This document shows, piece by piece, positions 8,105-18,600 of a stretch of 64,000 nt of DNA (positions within the stretch are counted from its first letter, which is position 1; every line of letters starts with the position of its first letter). Location of the stretch: assembly GCF_001280085.1 (NCBI RefSeq), contig NZ_LGED01000208.1, positions 1 through 64,000 on the forward strand, given 5' to 3'. Source of the stretch: Saccharothrix sp. NRRL B-16348. Lineage in GTDB: Bacteria > Actinomycetota > Actinomycetes > Mycobacteriales > Pseudonocardiaceae. The position numbers were made by a program, and so were the translations under genes. The notes beneath the pieces were generated by a model, which was given only the letters and a program-made list of their open reading frames with translations, was not told the origin of the DNA and did not search any database.

Positions 8105-8914
8105 CTACGCGAGACCGCCGTTGCTCTTGAGCAGCTGGCCGTTGATCCATCCGCCTTCCGCCGAGCAGAGGAACGTCACCAGGTTCGCGCAGTCCTGCGG
8201 CACACCGAGCCGTCCCAGGGGCGTGAAGGCGGTCCCGTCCGCCCTGTTCTCGTCGGTCATCCAGCCGGTGTCGATCGGCCCGGGGTTGATCACGTTGCAG
8301 CTCACTCCCAGCTGGGCCAGCTCACGGGCGGCGGCCAGCGTGATCCGGTCCATCGCACCCTTGCTCGCCCCGTAGGGCAGGTTCCCGGCGGTGTGATCGC
8401 TGGTCAGGCTGACGATCCGGCCGCTGCCGTGCCGGCCGCGGAACCGAAGCCCGTACTCCCGGATCAGCAGCCACGTCGCCCGCGTGTTGACCGCGAAGTG
8501 CCGGTCGAAGCTCTCCACCGTGGTGTCCAGCAGACCGGAGGCGACCGACTCGCAATGGCAGACCACCAGCGCGGTGACGTTCCCCAGTTCGCCCTCGACG
8601 CGTTCGAACAGCCGGGCAGGCGCGGCCGGGTCGCTCAGGTCCGCCTCGACCGCAAGTGCTCGTGCTCCAAGGGACGTCACCTTCTGCCGCAACTCCCCAG
8701 GCGCCCCCTCCTCCACGCCCCACGCCTTCCGCGCGTCATAAGGGGTCCAGTACGTGAAGGCCACGTCCCAGCCGGCCCGGGCCAGGTCCAGTACCACGGA
8801 CGCCGCGATCCCCGTCGAACGTCCCGCCCCCGTGACCAAGGCGAGCGGGCGACCCGCCTCTTCCACGTCCTGCAGACTTCCCGCACGCGCCTCGCCGCTC
8901 ATGATCCTCATCAT
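8105..8914 (-). CDS. Short-chain dehydrogenase/reductase
   Basis: The 269-residue classical SDR has a cofactor motif TGAGRSTGIA near residues 29-38, an NTR stretch, a catalytic Ser in SLTSD and YGASK supplying Tyr and Lys. The pattern resembles 3-oxoacyl-ACP reductase-like SDRs. ATG 8914 has GAGGA about ten bases upstream; ATG 8902 is an alternative with a poorly spaced site. The gene is divergent from a TctC-like lipoprotein gene (8996). Substrate and pathway are not evident. Confidence 0.85.
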   Translation of the reverse strand: MMRIMSGEARAGSLQDVEEAGRPLALVTGAGRSTGIAASVVLDLARAGWDVAFTYWTPYDARKAWGVEEGAPGELRQKVTSLGARALAVEADLSDPAAPARLFERVEGELGNVTALVVCHCESVASGLLDTTVESFDRHFAVNTRATWLLIREYGLRFRGRHGSGRIVSLTSDHTAGNLPYGASKGAMDRITLAAARELAQLGVSCNVINPGPIDTGWMTDENRADGTAFTPLGRLGVPQDCANLVTFLCSAEGGWINGQLLKSNGGLA

Positions 8915-8995
8915 GGTGGCCCGTTCCTCGCACAGCACGCGATTTCCCGGCAGCCCCGTAGACTGGCGGCCGGTCCGGGCCGATGGGGGAATCGC

Positions 8996-9988
8996 GTGAG
9001 GCTTCGACGGCTGGTGCTTGTGATGAGTGCGGTCGCCCTGACCGCGGGCTGCGGTCAAACGCCGGACAGCCGGCCGTACCCCGACGGTGACATCACCCTG
9101 ATCGTGCCCGCCGAGGCCGGCGAGACCACGGACACGGTCGCCCGCGCCGTCGCGCCCTGCCTGGCCGGGAAGCTCGGGGGCACCGTGGCCGTGCGGAACC
9201 AGCCAGGCCAGGACGGCGTCCTCGGCAACCGCGCCCTCCTCGACGCGGAGCCGGACGGGCGCACGCTCATGATCAGCTCGGTCGGCTCCACGGTGGTGAC
9301 GCCGTTGCTGCCTCCCAAGAAGGACTACGGCTACGACGACTTCCGGTTCCTCGGTGTCGTCCACTCCGCACCCGTGGTCCTGTTCACCGCGGCGAACAGC
9401 CCCGTCGACTCCGCCGGGACACTGCTGAGGACGGCGAAGGCCGACGGTCCACCGGTCACCGTCGCCAACCGCGGGGACAAGACGGTCGAGGGATTCACGT
9501 TGTGGCACCTCAACTCGCTGGCGAAGACCCGGCTCGAACCCGCACCGGTCGACTCGGACGCGGAGATCCTCCGCACTGTCGTCGCCGGCAGCCACACGGC
9601 CGGCCTGGCCACCCTCACCCCGGAACTCCTGGCCGCCATCACCTCCGGGCAGGTCCGGCTGCTCGCCTCCGGAGGCCACCGGCGGCCGGAGTACCTGCCG
9701 GAGGTGCCGACCCTCTACGAAGCCGTCGGCCGGAAGTTCTCCGACGCCGTGCCGGACCTCGTCGTCGACACCGCCTTCAGCGCGCGGAGCGACATCGGTG
9801 ACGCCAAGTCCTCGACGCTGTCGTCCACGCTCTCGCAGTGCTTGAGCACCGACGACGTCAAGCGCGGTATCGGCGCCGAGTTCGTGCCGGCAGGCCAGGG
9901 CGAACCGTCGACGCAGCGAGAGCGCTACCGCAAGCTCCAGAGCGCCGTCCTGCTGGGACTGGACATGGCCGAGATCGAAGGCCGCTGA
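8996..9988 (+). CDS. TctC/Bug-type tricarboxylate-binding lipoprotein
   Basis: The 330-residue secreted protein starts at GTG 8996 behind GGGGGA. It has a lipoprotein signal peptide with lipobox LTAGC (about residues 15-19), then a Bug/TctC fold: ITLIVPAEAGETTDTVARAV, a GRTLMI strand, and a C-terminal RYRKLQ helix. Family members bind organic acids for TctAB tripartite permeases. No tctA or tctB gene is nearby, so this is an orphan receptor that may serve distant permeases or sensing. Two internal cysteines could form a disulphide outside the cell. Confidence 0.82.
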   Translation: MRLRRLVLVMSAVALTAGCGQTPDSRPYPDGDITLIVPAEAGETTDTVARAVAPCLAGKLGGTVAVRNQPGQDGVLGNRALLDAEPDGRTLMISSVGSTVVTPLLPPKKDYGYDDFRFLGVVHSAPVVLFTAANSPVDSAGTLLRTAKADGPPVTVANRGDKTVEGFTLWHLNSLAKTRLEPAPVDSDAEILRTVVAGSHTAGLATLTPELLAAITSGQVRLLASGGHRRPEYLPEVPTLYEAVGRKFSDAVPDLVVDTAFSARSDIGDAKSSTLSSTLSQCLSTDDVKRGIGAEFVPAGQGEPSTQRERYRKLQSAVLLGLDMAEIEGR

Positions 9989-10021
9989 CCGGGCTCTTAA
10001 GGGCAGCCGCTGTTCCTGCTC

Positions 10022-11206
10022 TCACTTGCGGTGGCGGCGGAGCGGGGACGTGTCCCGGGTGGCTTCGTCGGCGACTTGTCGGCGTTCCCGCGCGCGGTAG
10101 CCGTAGGTCGCCTCGCGGACGGCGAGGTCGTCCTCCAGGCCGGACCCGACCGCGCCGGCGATCGTGCCGAGCACGGTGGCCATCAGCGCGATGGCCAGGT
10201 AGTCCGGCACGCCGACCGGATGCCCGAGCGTGGTCGCCAGGTAGTGCGGCGGGATGACCAGCGCGACCGCGGCGAGTGCGACGACGAACATCGCCAGGAA
10301 GAACGCGACGGTGCCCGCGGCGACCGTCACGACCGTGCTGGCGTTGCGCAGGCGGACGTCGGGATCGGGACTGCCACCGGTCCGCGGCCGGCGTTCCCAC
10401 AGCTCGTGGTCCACGATGATCCAGACGGTCATCGCGGTGACGGCGGCCACGGTCACCCCGGCCAGGCGCAGTGGGCTGAGCGCGGTCCCGAGGGTCCAGA
10501 TGCTGGAGTACAGCACGCCGAACGCGATGCCGGTCATCGCACCGGCCAGGGCCGTGGACAACCCGCGGAGCAGCCGCCACGGCCGGTTGACCCGCACCAT
10601 GCCGACCAGCAGGTACGGCAGCGCTCGTCGGCGGGGGCGGATGACGTGCAGGTTGGGCGAGCCGGACTCCTCCGGCTCCAGCACGCGGGTGGTCCGGGCC
10701 GGCAGCCGGCGCCGCAACTCGGTGAGCGCGACCGCCTGCCGCGGTTCGTCGGACCGGGTGACGAGGCAGGCGACGATCGCCACCACGACGGCGTCCAGCC
10801 GGTGGCCCAGGCGCCAGCCGCCCAGGGCGGGCAGGGACACCACCGCGACCCGGTCGGCCGTGTGGATGTCGGCCAGGAAGACCCCCGACCCATCCTGCAT
10901 CGGCTGGTCGGTGATGCAGACGACCAGGTCCCACACGGTGCCGCGGACGTGCTCGCGCGCCTTCTCCACCAGCGGTTCGCCGTCCGGGTACATCGCCTCG
11001 AACGGGTCGTGCACGGTGTCGACCGTCCAGGTGACCTCGTCGCTCACGCCGGCGCGGAGGCGCTCGGGCAGCGCCTCGCCGAGCCGGTCGGCGAGGATCG
11101 CGGGCAGACCGGGGTCGGCCAGCAGACCGACCGCGACCTCGTGCGGCGGCACGTCACCGGGTCTCCGGCCGTCGTCGGGCCCGGTGTGGTGGTCAGGGTC
11201 GGTCAT
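10022..11206 (-). CDS. Multi-pass membrane protein of unknown function
   Basis: The 394-residue protein has a soluble N-terminal half (about 1-205) with an acidic His/Asp-rich start, and a C-terminal half with about five hydrophobic segments near 155-170, 215-245, 250-280, 295-330 and 345-370. The C-tail is basic. No catalytic motif is recognised. A strong ribosome site, GGAGGAACGCCC, precedes a different-frame 10-codon reading (11225-11193) whose end overlaps this start, so ATG 11206 may depend on coupling. It is divergent from the sigma factor gene at 11418 and could be co-regulated with it. Confidence 0.6.
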   Translation of the reverse strand: MTDPDHHTGPDDGRRPGDVPPHEVAVGLLADPGLPAILADRLGEALPERLRAGVSDEVTWTVDTVHDPFEAMYPDGEPLVEKAREHVRGTVWDLVVCITDQPMQDGSGVFLADIHTADRVAVVSLPALGGWRLGHRLDAVVVAIVACLVTRSDEPRQAVALTELRRRLPARTTRVLEPEESGSPNLHVIRPRRRALPYLLVGMVRVNRPWRLLRGLSTALAGAMTGIAFGVLYSSIWTLGTALSPLRLAGVTVAAVTAMTVWIIVDHELWERRPRTGGSPDPDVRLRNASTVVTVAAGTVAFFLAMFVVALAAVALVIPPHYLATTLGHPVGVPDYLAIALMATVLGTIAGAVGSGLEDDLAVREATYGYRARERRQVADEATRDTSPLRRHRK

Positions 11207-11417
11207 CGGTCTCGTGCTGGGTCATGGGCGTTCCTCCGGCAGGCGTCGTCTCCGTGACCTACCCCCTCGCGCGGGGCGGAAACAGGCGCGGAAGGCGCCC
11301 AGGCGGGCATCCGCGGTCCGAACAGGTTCCACGATCGATTTCCTCCCATCGGGCAACCTCGCCGCGCGCGGGGCGCGTTCCTAGTCGGGTAGAGGCACGA
11401 CGCAGGAGGTCATCGAG

Positions 11418-11918
11418 GTGAAACGGTCCGAGGAGAGCGCGTACCGCGAGTACGTGACGGCTCGGATGGAGATGATGCGGCGCACCGCGTACCTCCTGTG
11501 CCGGGACTGGCACACCGCGGACGACGTCGTGTCGATCACCATCGGCAAGCTGTACCGGCACTGGCCCAGGGTCGGCGCGACGGCCGGCATCGACCCGTAC
11601 GTTCGCAAGGCGCTGCTGCGCACCTGGCTGGACGAGAAGCGCAGGCCGTGGCGCCGCGAGGAGGCCGTCGACGAGCTGCCCGAGCTGCCGACCGCGGCCG
11701 AGTTCGCCGTGGTCGACCAGGCACAGCTGCTCGACCTGCTCGACGGGCTGCCGCCGAGACGGCGGGCCGCCGTCGTGCTGCGCCTCTACCTCGATCTCTC
11801 GGTGGAGGAGACCGCCGAGATCCTCGGCTGCTCCGTGGACACCGTGAAGAGCCAGACCGCGCGGGGGCTCGACACGTTGCGCGCCACCGCGGCGCGGGCG
11901 ACCAGGGAGGGGTACTGA
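11418..11918 (+). CDS. SigE-family ECF RNA polymerase sigma factor
   Basis: The 166-residue protein has sigma region 2 (YVTARMEMMRRTAYLLCRDWHTADDVVSITIGKLY, about 10-45) and region 4 (LLDGLPPRRRAAVVLRLYLDLSVEETAEILGCSVDTVKSQTARG, about 108-152). Length and sequence fit the actinobacterial SigE-like group. GTG 11418 follows AGGAGG. Its stop overlaps the ATG of the downstream single-pass membrane protein by one base, the usual sigma/anti-sigma arrangement. Targets are unknown. Confidence 0.9.
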   Translation: MKRSEESAYREYVTARMEMMRRTAYLLCRDWHTADDVVSITIGKLYRHWPRVGATAGIDPYVRKALLRTWLDEKRRPWRREEAVDELPELPTAAEFAVVDQAQLLDLLDGLPPRRRAAVVLRLYLDLSVEETAEILGCSVDTVKSQTARGLDTLRATAARATREGY

Positions 11919-12823
11919 TGGACAAGCACCTGTTCGACGAGGCGATCGGGGAAGTGCCGCCGTCCACGGTCGACGTGGACGCGGTCATCGCCCGCGGCCG
12001 CCGCGGGGTCCGGCTTCGCCGGGTGGCGAACCCGGCGGTCGCCGCCGGGATGGCCGTCGTGGTGCTGACCGGCGCCGTCGCCTACACGCTGGCCGACGGT
12101 CGGGGCACGCCGGTCGGCGGGCCGCCGGGCACCACGTCCGCGGTGTCGCCGTCCTCGACCGCACGGGAACAGCCGCCCGGCTCGAAGGTGGACGCGCCGT
12201 CGGTCGTCGTCGTGGACGACAAGGTGCCACCGCCCGAATGCGAGGGCAGGCTGGAGCCCGCGGCCGAAGCCGCCGCGCGGCTGACCCTGGCGACGACGGA
12301 CGCGGTCAAGGCGCAGCGGCCCGACCTGGGGCTGTCGGCCAACCCCGCGGGCGACTACCCGGCGGGCACGCCGCACGGGCCGCTCGACTACCACCAGGTG
12401 AGCGCGGCAGACCCGGGTGTCGAGCTGTCCATCTGCGACCCCAAGGCCACCTTCGAGGCGATGGCGACCACGACCACGGCGGACGGGAGCGGGAACATCT
12501 TCGTCCTCGTGGAGCCGACCTGGCGCGACGGCCTGGGCCCCGTGTGCGCCTTTCCCGGCCTCGGGACCCGGACGTCCTGCGTGGCGGAGACCGGCACCCG
12601 GGGTGAGGAGATCGTCAAGCAGACGGCGGACATGGGGGGCGGCATCACCCTGAACCAGGTGCTGGTCCACCGTGAGGACGGCACGCGGATCCTCGTCCAG
12701 GCCGAGAACATCGCCACCTCCGGCAAGACCGGTGGCGCGCCGACCTCGTCGGAGCCGCCGCTGACCCTCGACCAGCTGGTCGCGATCGGTGTCGACCCGG
12801 CACTGACGATGTTCCCCGGCTAG
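11918..12823 (+). CDS. Single-pass membrane protein, putative anti-sigma partner
   Basis: The 301-residue protein is translationally coupled to the sigma factor gene by a TGATG overlap. A cytoplasmic N-terminus of about 40 residues (MDKHLFDEAIGEVPPSTVDVDAVIARGRR) precedes one transmembrane helix near 46-68. A Pro/Ser/Thr-rich linker and a large extracytoplasmic domain with four cysteines follow. It lacks a zinc anti-sigma HxxxCxxC motif, but position and topology match membrane partners of SigE-type sigma factors. The external domain presumably receives the signal. The anti-sigma role is inference. Confidence 0.7.
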   Translation: MDKHLFDEAIGEVPPSTVDVDAVIARGRRGVRLRRVANPAVAAGMAVVVLTGAVAYTLADGRGTPVGGPPGTTSAVSPSSTAREQPPGSKVDAPSVVVVDDKVPPPECEGRLEPAAEAAARLTLATTDAVKAQRPDLGLSANPAGDYPAGTPHGPLDYHQVSAADPGVELSICDPKATFEAMATTTTADGSGNIFVLVEPTWRDGLGPVCAFPGLGTRTSCVAETGTRGEEIVKQTADMGGGITLNQVLVHREDGTRILVQAENIATSGKTGGAPTSSEPPLTLDQLVAIGVDPALTMFPG

Positions 12824-12843
12824 CACGTCGCAGCAGGGGCGTG

Positions 12844-12872
12844 CCGGCGGCATGTGCGGGCCATGCCGGCGG
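12844..12872 (+). terminator. Probable terminator after sigma operon
   Basis: CCGGCGGCATG and CATGCCGGCGG form an 11-bp stem with one mismatch around a 7-nt loop, 20 bp after the membrane-partner stop. Confidence 0.5.
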
Positions 12873-12939
12873 GCCGTTGCAGGCTGCACGTCGAGGGCGG
12901 GAGCCGACACGGCCCGGCCCGAGACGGAGGGACAGCGGT

Positions 12940-14370
12940 ATGAGGGATCTTGAGGTGCACGACGTCGTCATCGTCGGCGCCGGACCGGTCGGGCTCTTGC
13001 TGGCGATCGAGCTCGGGACGGCGGGGGTGAAGCCGCTCGTGCTGGAGCGGCTCGTGGAGCCCGACCGCGGGATCAAGGCCGCCGCGATCGGCGCGGTGGG
13101 CGTCGAGGCGCTGGAACGGCGCGGATTCGGGCGAGCGCTCGACGAAGAGCAGGTGACGATGCCGACGGCGAAGGCGGCACGTGCCGGAACCGGGCCGGTG
13201 AGGAAGCCGGGAGGCCACTTCTCCGCATTGTTCGTGATCGACCAGGACCTCCAGCGCGACCCGGAGCGCCACAGCCGCATGGTGCCGCAGGAGGCGCTGG
13301 AGAGGGTCCTGACCGCGCGGGCGGGTGAGCTCGGGATCGAACTCCGCCGTGGCGTCGAGGTGGAAGGGTTCGAGCAGGACGACGACGGCGTGACCGTGCG
13401 GACGAGCACGGGTCCGCTGCGCACGTCGTACCTGGTCGGCTGCGATGGTGGCCGGAGCCGCGTCCGCAAGGTCGCCGGCTTCGAGTTCCCCGGCACGGAT
13501 CCGACCGTCACCGGCTATCAGGCCCTGGTCGAGTTCGACGCGCCCGAGAAGCTCGCGAAGGGGTGGCGGCGAACGCCGCGCGGCCTCATCACGTCGATCC
13601 CGGGTCGCGTGTTCACCGCGGAGTTCGACGGCCCGCCGCCGGATCGGGACGCGCCGATCACGCGGGCCGAGGTCGAAGCGGCGATCCAGCGCGTGAGCGG
13701 CACCGACGTCACGATCCGGTCGATGTCGAAGGCGACGCGCTGGTCCGACCACGCGCGGCAGGCGACGACCTACCGCCGGGGCCGCGTCCTTCTCGCGGGC
13801 GACGCCGCGCACGTCCACTCGCCGTTCGGCGGCCAGGGCTTGAACCTCGGGCTGGTCGACGCCGCGAACCTCGGTTGGAAGCTCGCCGCGGCGGTGCGGG
13901 GGCGTGACCAGCTCCTCGACTCCTACACCGCCGAACGCCACCCCGTCGGTGCGCGCGTCCTGGAGAACACCCGCGCGCAAGTCGCGCTGGCACGTCCTGA
14001 CCCGCTCACGAGCGCGCTGCGCACCATCGTGAGCGACCTGATCACGCTGCCCGAAGGCAATCGCCACATCAGCGAGATGCTCTCGGGTGTCGGCGTCCGC
14101 TACGACCTCGGCGACGACGACCCGCTCGTCGGCACGCTCGTGAAGGACCAGCTCCTCACGCTCGCCGACGGCGGCGAAGAACGGCTCTACGCGCTGGCGG
14201 AGCAGGGCGGTGGCCTGTACGTCTCGCCTTCGGAACGGTCGCTCCCGCACGACGTGCGCCACGTGCACACCAAGGAGGGCCCGTCGATGCTCGTCCGTCC
14301 GGACGGCTGCGTCGCGTGGACAGAGGCTTCGTCCCAGTCGCTCGACCACGCGCTCGCGCGCTGGTTCTGA
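12940..14370 (+). CDS. FAD-dependent monooxygenase (PheA/TfdB-like)
   Basis: The 476-residue group A flavin monooxygenase starts at ATG 12940 after an ACGGAGGGAC site. It has the GAGPVG dinucleotide motif (13-18), a DG motif in GCDGGRSRVRK and a GD motif GDAAHVHSPFGGQGLNLG (Asp near 288). It resembles the 5347 gene product in organisation but is clearly divergent, with KAAAIGAVGVEAL replacing the usual RAR arginine region. Similar proteins hydroxylate phenols, polyketides or rifamycins. It lies nine bases before the SGNH hydrolase reading frame, suggesting a two-gene unit. Confidence 0.8.
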   Translation: MRDLEVHDVVIVGAGPVGLLLAIELGTAGVKPLVLERLVEPDRGIKAAAIGAVGVEALERRGFGRALDEEQVTMPTAKAARAGTGPVRKPGGHFSALFVIDQDLQRDPERHSRMVPQEALERVLTARAGELGIELRRGVEVEGFEQDDDGVTVRTSTGPLRTSYLVGCDGGRSRVRKVAGFEFPGTDPTVTGYQALVEFDAPEKLAKGWRRTPRGLITSIPGRVFTAEFDGPPPDRDAPITRAEVEAAIQRVSGTDVTIRSMSKATRWSDHARQATTYRRGRVLLAGDAAHVHSPFGGQGLNLGLVDAANLGWKLAAAVRGRDQLLDSYTAERHPVGARVLENTRAQVALARPDPLTSALRTIVSDLITLPEGNRHISEMLSGVGVRYDLGDDDPLVGTLVKDQLLTLADGGEERLYALAEQGGGLYVSPSERSLPHDVRHVHTKEGPSMLVRPDGCVAWTEASSQSLDHALARWF

Positions 14371-14418
14371 CCAAGCGACATGACCACGAAAGCCATTCCA
14401 CCTCCGGAGTCGGGATCC

Positions 14419-15675
14419 ATGAACGAGTTCAGCGACAGCACGACGACAAGCCCGGCGAGTCGGGGAACCTGGATCGCCACCTGGGGCACGGCGCAGCAAC
14501 TGGCGCGACCTGCCGAGACCGGCGGAGGGCCGCAGCTGCCGGACGACGACGTAGCGGCCTTGGCGGACGAACCGCTTGGCGCGCCGACGAAAATCGGTGC
14601 GCAGACCGTGCGCATGGTGGCGCGCGCGACGGTGGGCGGCACGGCGGTGCGCGTCGCGCTGTCCAACTCCTTCGGTCACGCGCCGGTGCGCATCGATGCC
14701 GCGTGGATCGCGCGGCACGATCGCGGCGCGGCGATCCACCCGGGCAGCGCGCGTGAACTGACCTTCGGCGGGCGCGCCGCGGTGGTGTTGCCGACGGGCG
14801 CGCACATCTACAGCGATCCCGTCGAGCACGACGTGCCGGCGCAGACCGATCTGGTCGTCTCGCTGCACGTCCCCGACCAGGACGTCGTTCCCACGACGCA
14901 CGAAGTCGGGTTGCGCACGGCGTGGCTCGCACCCGGCAACCAGACCGCCGCGCAGGACCTGGGCAACGCCACCGCGTTCCGGTCGTACCTGTGGCTCGCC
15001 GGTATCGACGTGCTGGCGCAGCCCACGGCGGCCGCCATCGTCGCCTTCGGCGATTCCGTCGTGGACGGCATGGAGACCACGCCTGACGCGGACGCGCCGT
15101 GGCCGTCGTCGCTGGCGCGCAGGCTGGCCGCGCGGGAAGACATGCCACCGCGCGCGGTGATCAACATGGGGATCGCGGGCAACCGCGTCCTGCGCGAGAC
15201 CGAGGGCATGGGCGCCGGGGCGCTGGCGCGCTTCGACCGCGACGTGCTGGCCCGACCCGGCGTGCGCTGGGTGGTGTTGTCCATGGGGCTCAACGACATG
15301 TTCTTCGGCTCCATGCCGGGCATGCCGGAGAGCGAGCGGGCGACGGCGGAGGACATCATCGTCGGCTACCGCATGTTGATCGGCCGCGCGCACTCGCACG
15401 GCCTGCGGGTCGTCGGCTGCACGCTGTTCCCCATCGGCGGCGCGTTCCTCTTCACCGCGGAGCTCGAACGCACACGCCAGGAGGTGAACCGCTGGATCCG
15501 CGGCAGCGGCGAGTTCGACGCGGTGGTCGACCTGGAGGCGGCCACCCGTGACCCGGACCCGGCCCTACCGCTGAAGATGCGCGCCGGGTTCGTGTCCGAC
15601 GACGGCATCCACCCGAACGACGCGGGCCAGCGGGCCATCGCCGAGGCCTTCGACCTGGAGCTGTTCCGGGAGTAG
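14419..15675 (+). CDS. SGNH/GDSL-family hydrolase
   Basis: The 418-residue esterase-family protein has a block I GDS nucleophile (AFGDSVVDG, Ser near 213), an SMGLNDM block III-type motif and DGIHPND giving the catalytic Asp and His. A beta-rich N-terminal region of about 200 residues precedes the catalytic fold. ATG 14419 has GGAG nine bases upstream; ATG 14380 would add 13 residues without a ribosome site. No signal peptide is evident. It follows the FAD monooxygenase closely and converges with the AfsR-type gene, leaving almost no gap. Substrate is unknown. Confidence 0.82.
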   Translation: MNEFSDSTTTSPASRGTWIATWGTAQQLARPAETGGGPQLPDDDVAALADEPLGAPTKIGAQTVRMVARATVGGTAVRVALSNSFGHAPVRIDAAWIARHDRGAAIHPGSARELTFGGRAAVVLPTGAHIYSDPVEHDVPAQTDLVVSLHVPDQDVVPTTHEVGLRTAWLAPGNQTAAQDLGNATAFRSYLWLAGIDVLAQPTAAAIVAFGDSVVDGMETTPDADAPWPSSLARRLAAREDMPPRAVINMGIAGNRVLRETEGMGAGALARFDRDVLARPGVRWVVLSMGLNDMFFGSMPGMPESERATAEDIIVGYRMLIGRAHSHGLRVVGCTLFPIGGAFLFTAELERTRQEVNRWIRGSGEFDAVVDLEAATRDPDPALPLKMRAGFVSDDGIHPNDAGQRAIAEAFDLELFRE

Positions 15676-15678
15676 GGC

Positions 15679-18600
15679 TCACGCCGGTGCGACCTGGAGC
15701 GAGGCCGTCTTCCCGTCCAGCCGCCACCCGTCCTGGTAGGCCGCGGCGAAGACGTCCTCCCCCAGCGCCGTGCGACCGCTCGTGACCAACGCCCGGATCC
15801 GCCGGTCGGTGCGGTCGTGGGCGCCGCGCAGCCGTGCCGCCGCGCCGAGCAGCCGGGCCACGTCCCGGTGCCGCCCCCGCAGTTCGGCCAGCTCGGCCCC
15901 GGCCACCGCGACCAGCGCCATGATCGGCAGGTCTCGGCTCTTCAGAGCCGCGGCGTACGCACGGGCCAGCGCCACGTCGGCGCCCTCGGCGTCACCCCGC
16001 CGCACGCACAGCGAGGCTCGCGTCGAACTGACGATCGCCTGGCCGTGGTCGCCGCCGATCGACGGCTCACCTGCCAGCCGCGCCTCGGCCGCCTCGATGC
16101 GGGCCTGCGCGCGGTCCGGGTCGCCGAGCCGCAGCCACGTGCCGGCTTCGAGAGCGGTGACGATGACGACCAGCTCCGGCGACGCCGATCGCTCCGCCCG
16201 CTCGCGGACCGCGTCGAGCGCCGCCCTCACCAGGGCGTCCTCGCCGCGGCGCAGGTGCAGCTCGATCCGGCGCACGTCGAGGAAGGTCTCGTCGGCCAGG
16301 CTCAGCGAACCGAATTCCCGGGCCTGCGCCTTGGCCTCGCGCAGGTCCGCCAACGCCCCGTCGAGGTCACCGTCGTACTGCCGCAGCAGCGCGCGCAGCG
16401 GCAGCGCGGAAGCCACACCCCAGCGGTCGCCGGTGCGGCCGAACGCGTCGAGCGCGGCGGCCACGTCGACGCGCACCTGGTCGAGGTCGCCCTCGTTCTC
16501 GGCGAACGACGCCCGGAACAGGCGGGCCAGCCCGGACAGCCAGACGTCGGGGCCGTCGACGATGCGGTCGACCAGGGCGAGCGACGCCTCGTGCTCCCGC
16601 AGGAAGTGCAGCGTGATCGCGGCCAGCACGCCGGTCACCCCGGGCAGGGACGGGTGGGCGAGCAGGCGATCGGCCAGCGCCCGCAGCGCGGATTCGTGCT
16701 CGTGCAAGCCCTCGACGGTCAATGAGGAGCGGGCGTTGATGCGGTTGAGCAGGAGCATCGCCTCGGCGGAATCGCGGTCCAGCGTGTGCCCCGCGGCGGG
16801 CAACGCCAGCGCCTCCCCCTGCCAGTACGCGGCGTCGGCGTGCCTGCCGAGCATCTGCCAGTACCAGGAGAGGTCCCGGGCGAGCGCGACGGCCGCGGTG
16901 GCGTCGCCGGTGTCGCACAGGTGGCGCAGGGCGGCGAGCGCGTTGTCGTACTCGGTGCTGATCACGCGCAACGCGGCGAGCTGGTCGGGGCCGCGCAGCA
17001 GCGGCTCCGCGCGGGCGATCACGGCGGCCAGGCAGCGGGCGGCGAGGTCCCGGACGGCACCGAGCGCGCCCCGCTCGGCGAGCCGCTCGATCCCGTACTC
17101 GCGCAGCGTTTCGAGCATCCGGTAGCGGCCCGCGTCCGGTGCCAGGTGCAGCAACGACTTGTCGACCAGGGCGGCGAGCAGCTCGGGGAGCTCGTCAGGG
17201 AGCACCACCGTGCCCGCGCAGACCGCGGCGGCCGACTCCGACGTGACGCCACCGGGCAGGACCGAGACCCGCTCGGCCACCGTGCGCTCGTCGTCGTCGA
17301 GCAGGTCCCAGCTCCAGGCGATGACCGCGCGCAGCGTGCGGTGCCGCGGCGACGCCGCCCGGCTGCCCGTGGTGAGCAGCCGGAACCGGTCGGACAGCCC
17401 GGTGGCGAGCTCGGCCAGCGACAGGGTCCGCAGCCGGGCCGCGGCCAGCTCCAGCGCCAGCGGCAGGCCGTCGAGGCCTCGCACCAGCCGGACCACGTCC
17501 GCTTGTGTGCGTTCGTCGACGTCGAAGCCGGGGCGCACCGCCGCGGCACGTTCGGTGAACAGGCGCACCGACGCGCTGCGGCGGACGTCATCGAGGTCGT
17601 CGCCGGGGCCCGGCAGCGCCAGCGGGCCGAGCGGCACCAGCGCCTCGCCGTCGATCGCGAGCGGCTCGCGGCTCGTCGCCAGCACCCGCAGCCCCGCGCA
17701 GCGCGGCAGCAACGCCGCGATCAGGTGCGCGACGGCGTCGACCAGGTGCTCGCAGTTGTCCACCACGAGCAGGCTCTCCCGGCCGTTGAGCTGGTCGGCG
17801 AGCACGTCCAGGTCGCCGGCCCCGGCTCGCGTCCGACCGGCCTCGTAGAGGGCGGCGCCGCGCAGCCCGATCGCGGCCAGCACCGCCGCGCCCGCCTTGG
17901 CCGGCTCCGTCACCGCGGCCAGGTCGACCAGCCACGTGCCGTCGCGGTACTCGTGGCGGCGGGCAGCCTCGACCGCGAGCCGGGTCTTGCCGGCCCCGCC
18001 CGGCCCGACCACCGTGACCAGGCGACCGCGGGTGAGCAGGGCGTCGATCCGGGCGAGGTCGTCGGCACGCCCGATGAAGCTGGTCAGGGCGGCGGGCAGG
18101 GTGGTCGCGGGCTCGGGTGCGGGTGCGGGTGCGGGTGCGGGTGATCGCAGCAGGCGCAGGTGCCGCTCGCGCAGGGCGGCTCCGGGGTCGGCGCCGAGCC
18201 GGTCGGCGAGGGTCTCGCGCACCCGTTCGTACAGGTCGAGGGCTTCGGCCTGGCGGCCCAGGGCGGCCAGCGCGTCCATCAGCAGCGCGGCCACCCGCTC
18301 GTCCGCCGGGTGCTCGGCGAGCAGGGCGCTCAGCCGGGTGGCGGCGTCGTCGGCGCGGCCCAGCACCAGCTCCGCCTCGGCCAGGTTCGCGCCCGCCTCG
18401 ACCGCGGCGCGGACCAGCCGCGTCGCGACCGCTGGGGCGACCTCGGCGATCACCGACGGTTCGCCGCCCAGCGCGACCGACTCACCCAGCAACTCGGCCG
18501 CCGCCCGGGGATCACCGGCCCGGAGCCGGTCACGGCCGAGCGCGGCGAGCCGCTCGAACCGCAGCGCGTCGACGTCGTCCTCCGTGACGTCGAGGCGGTA

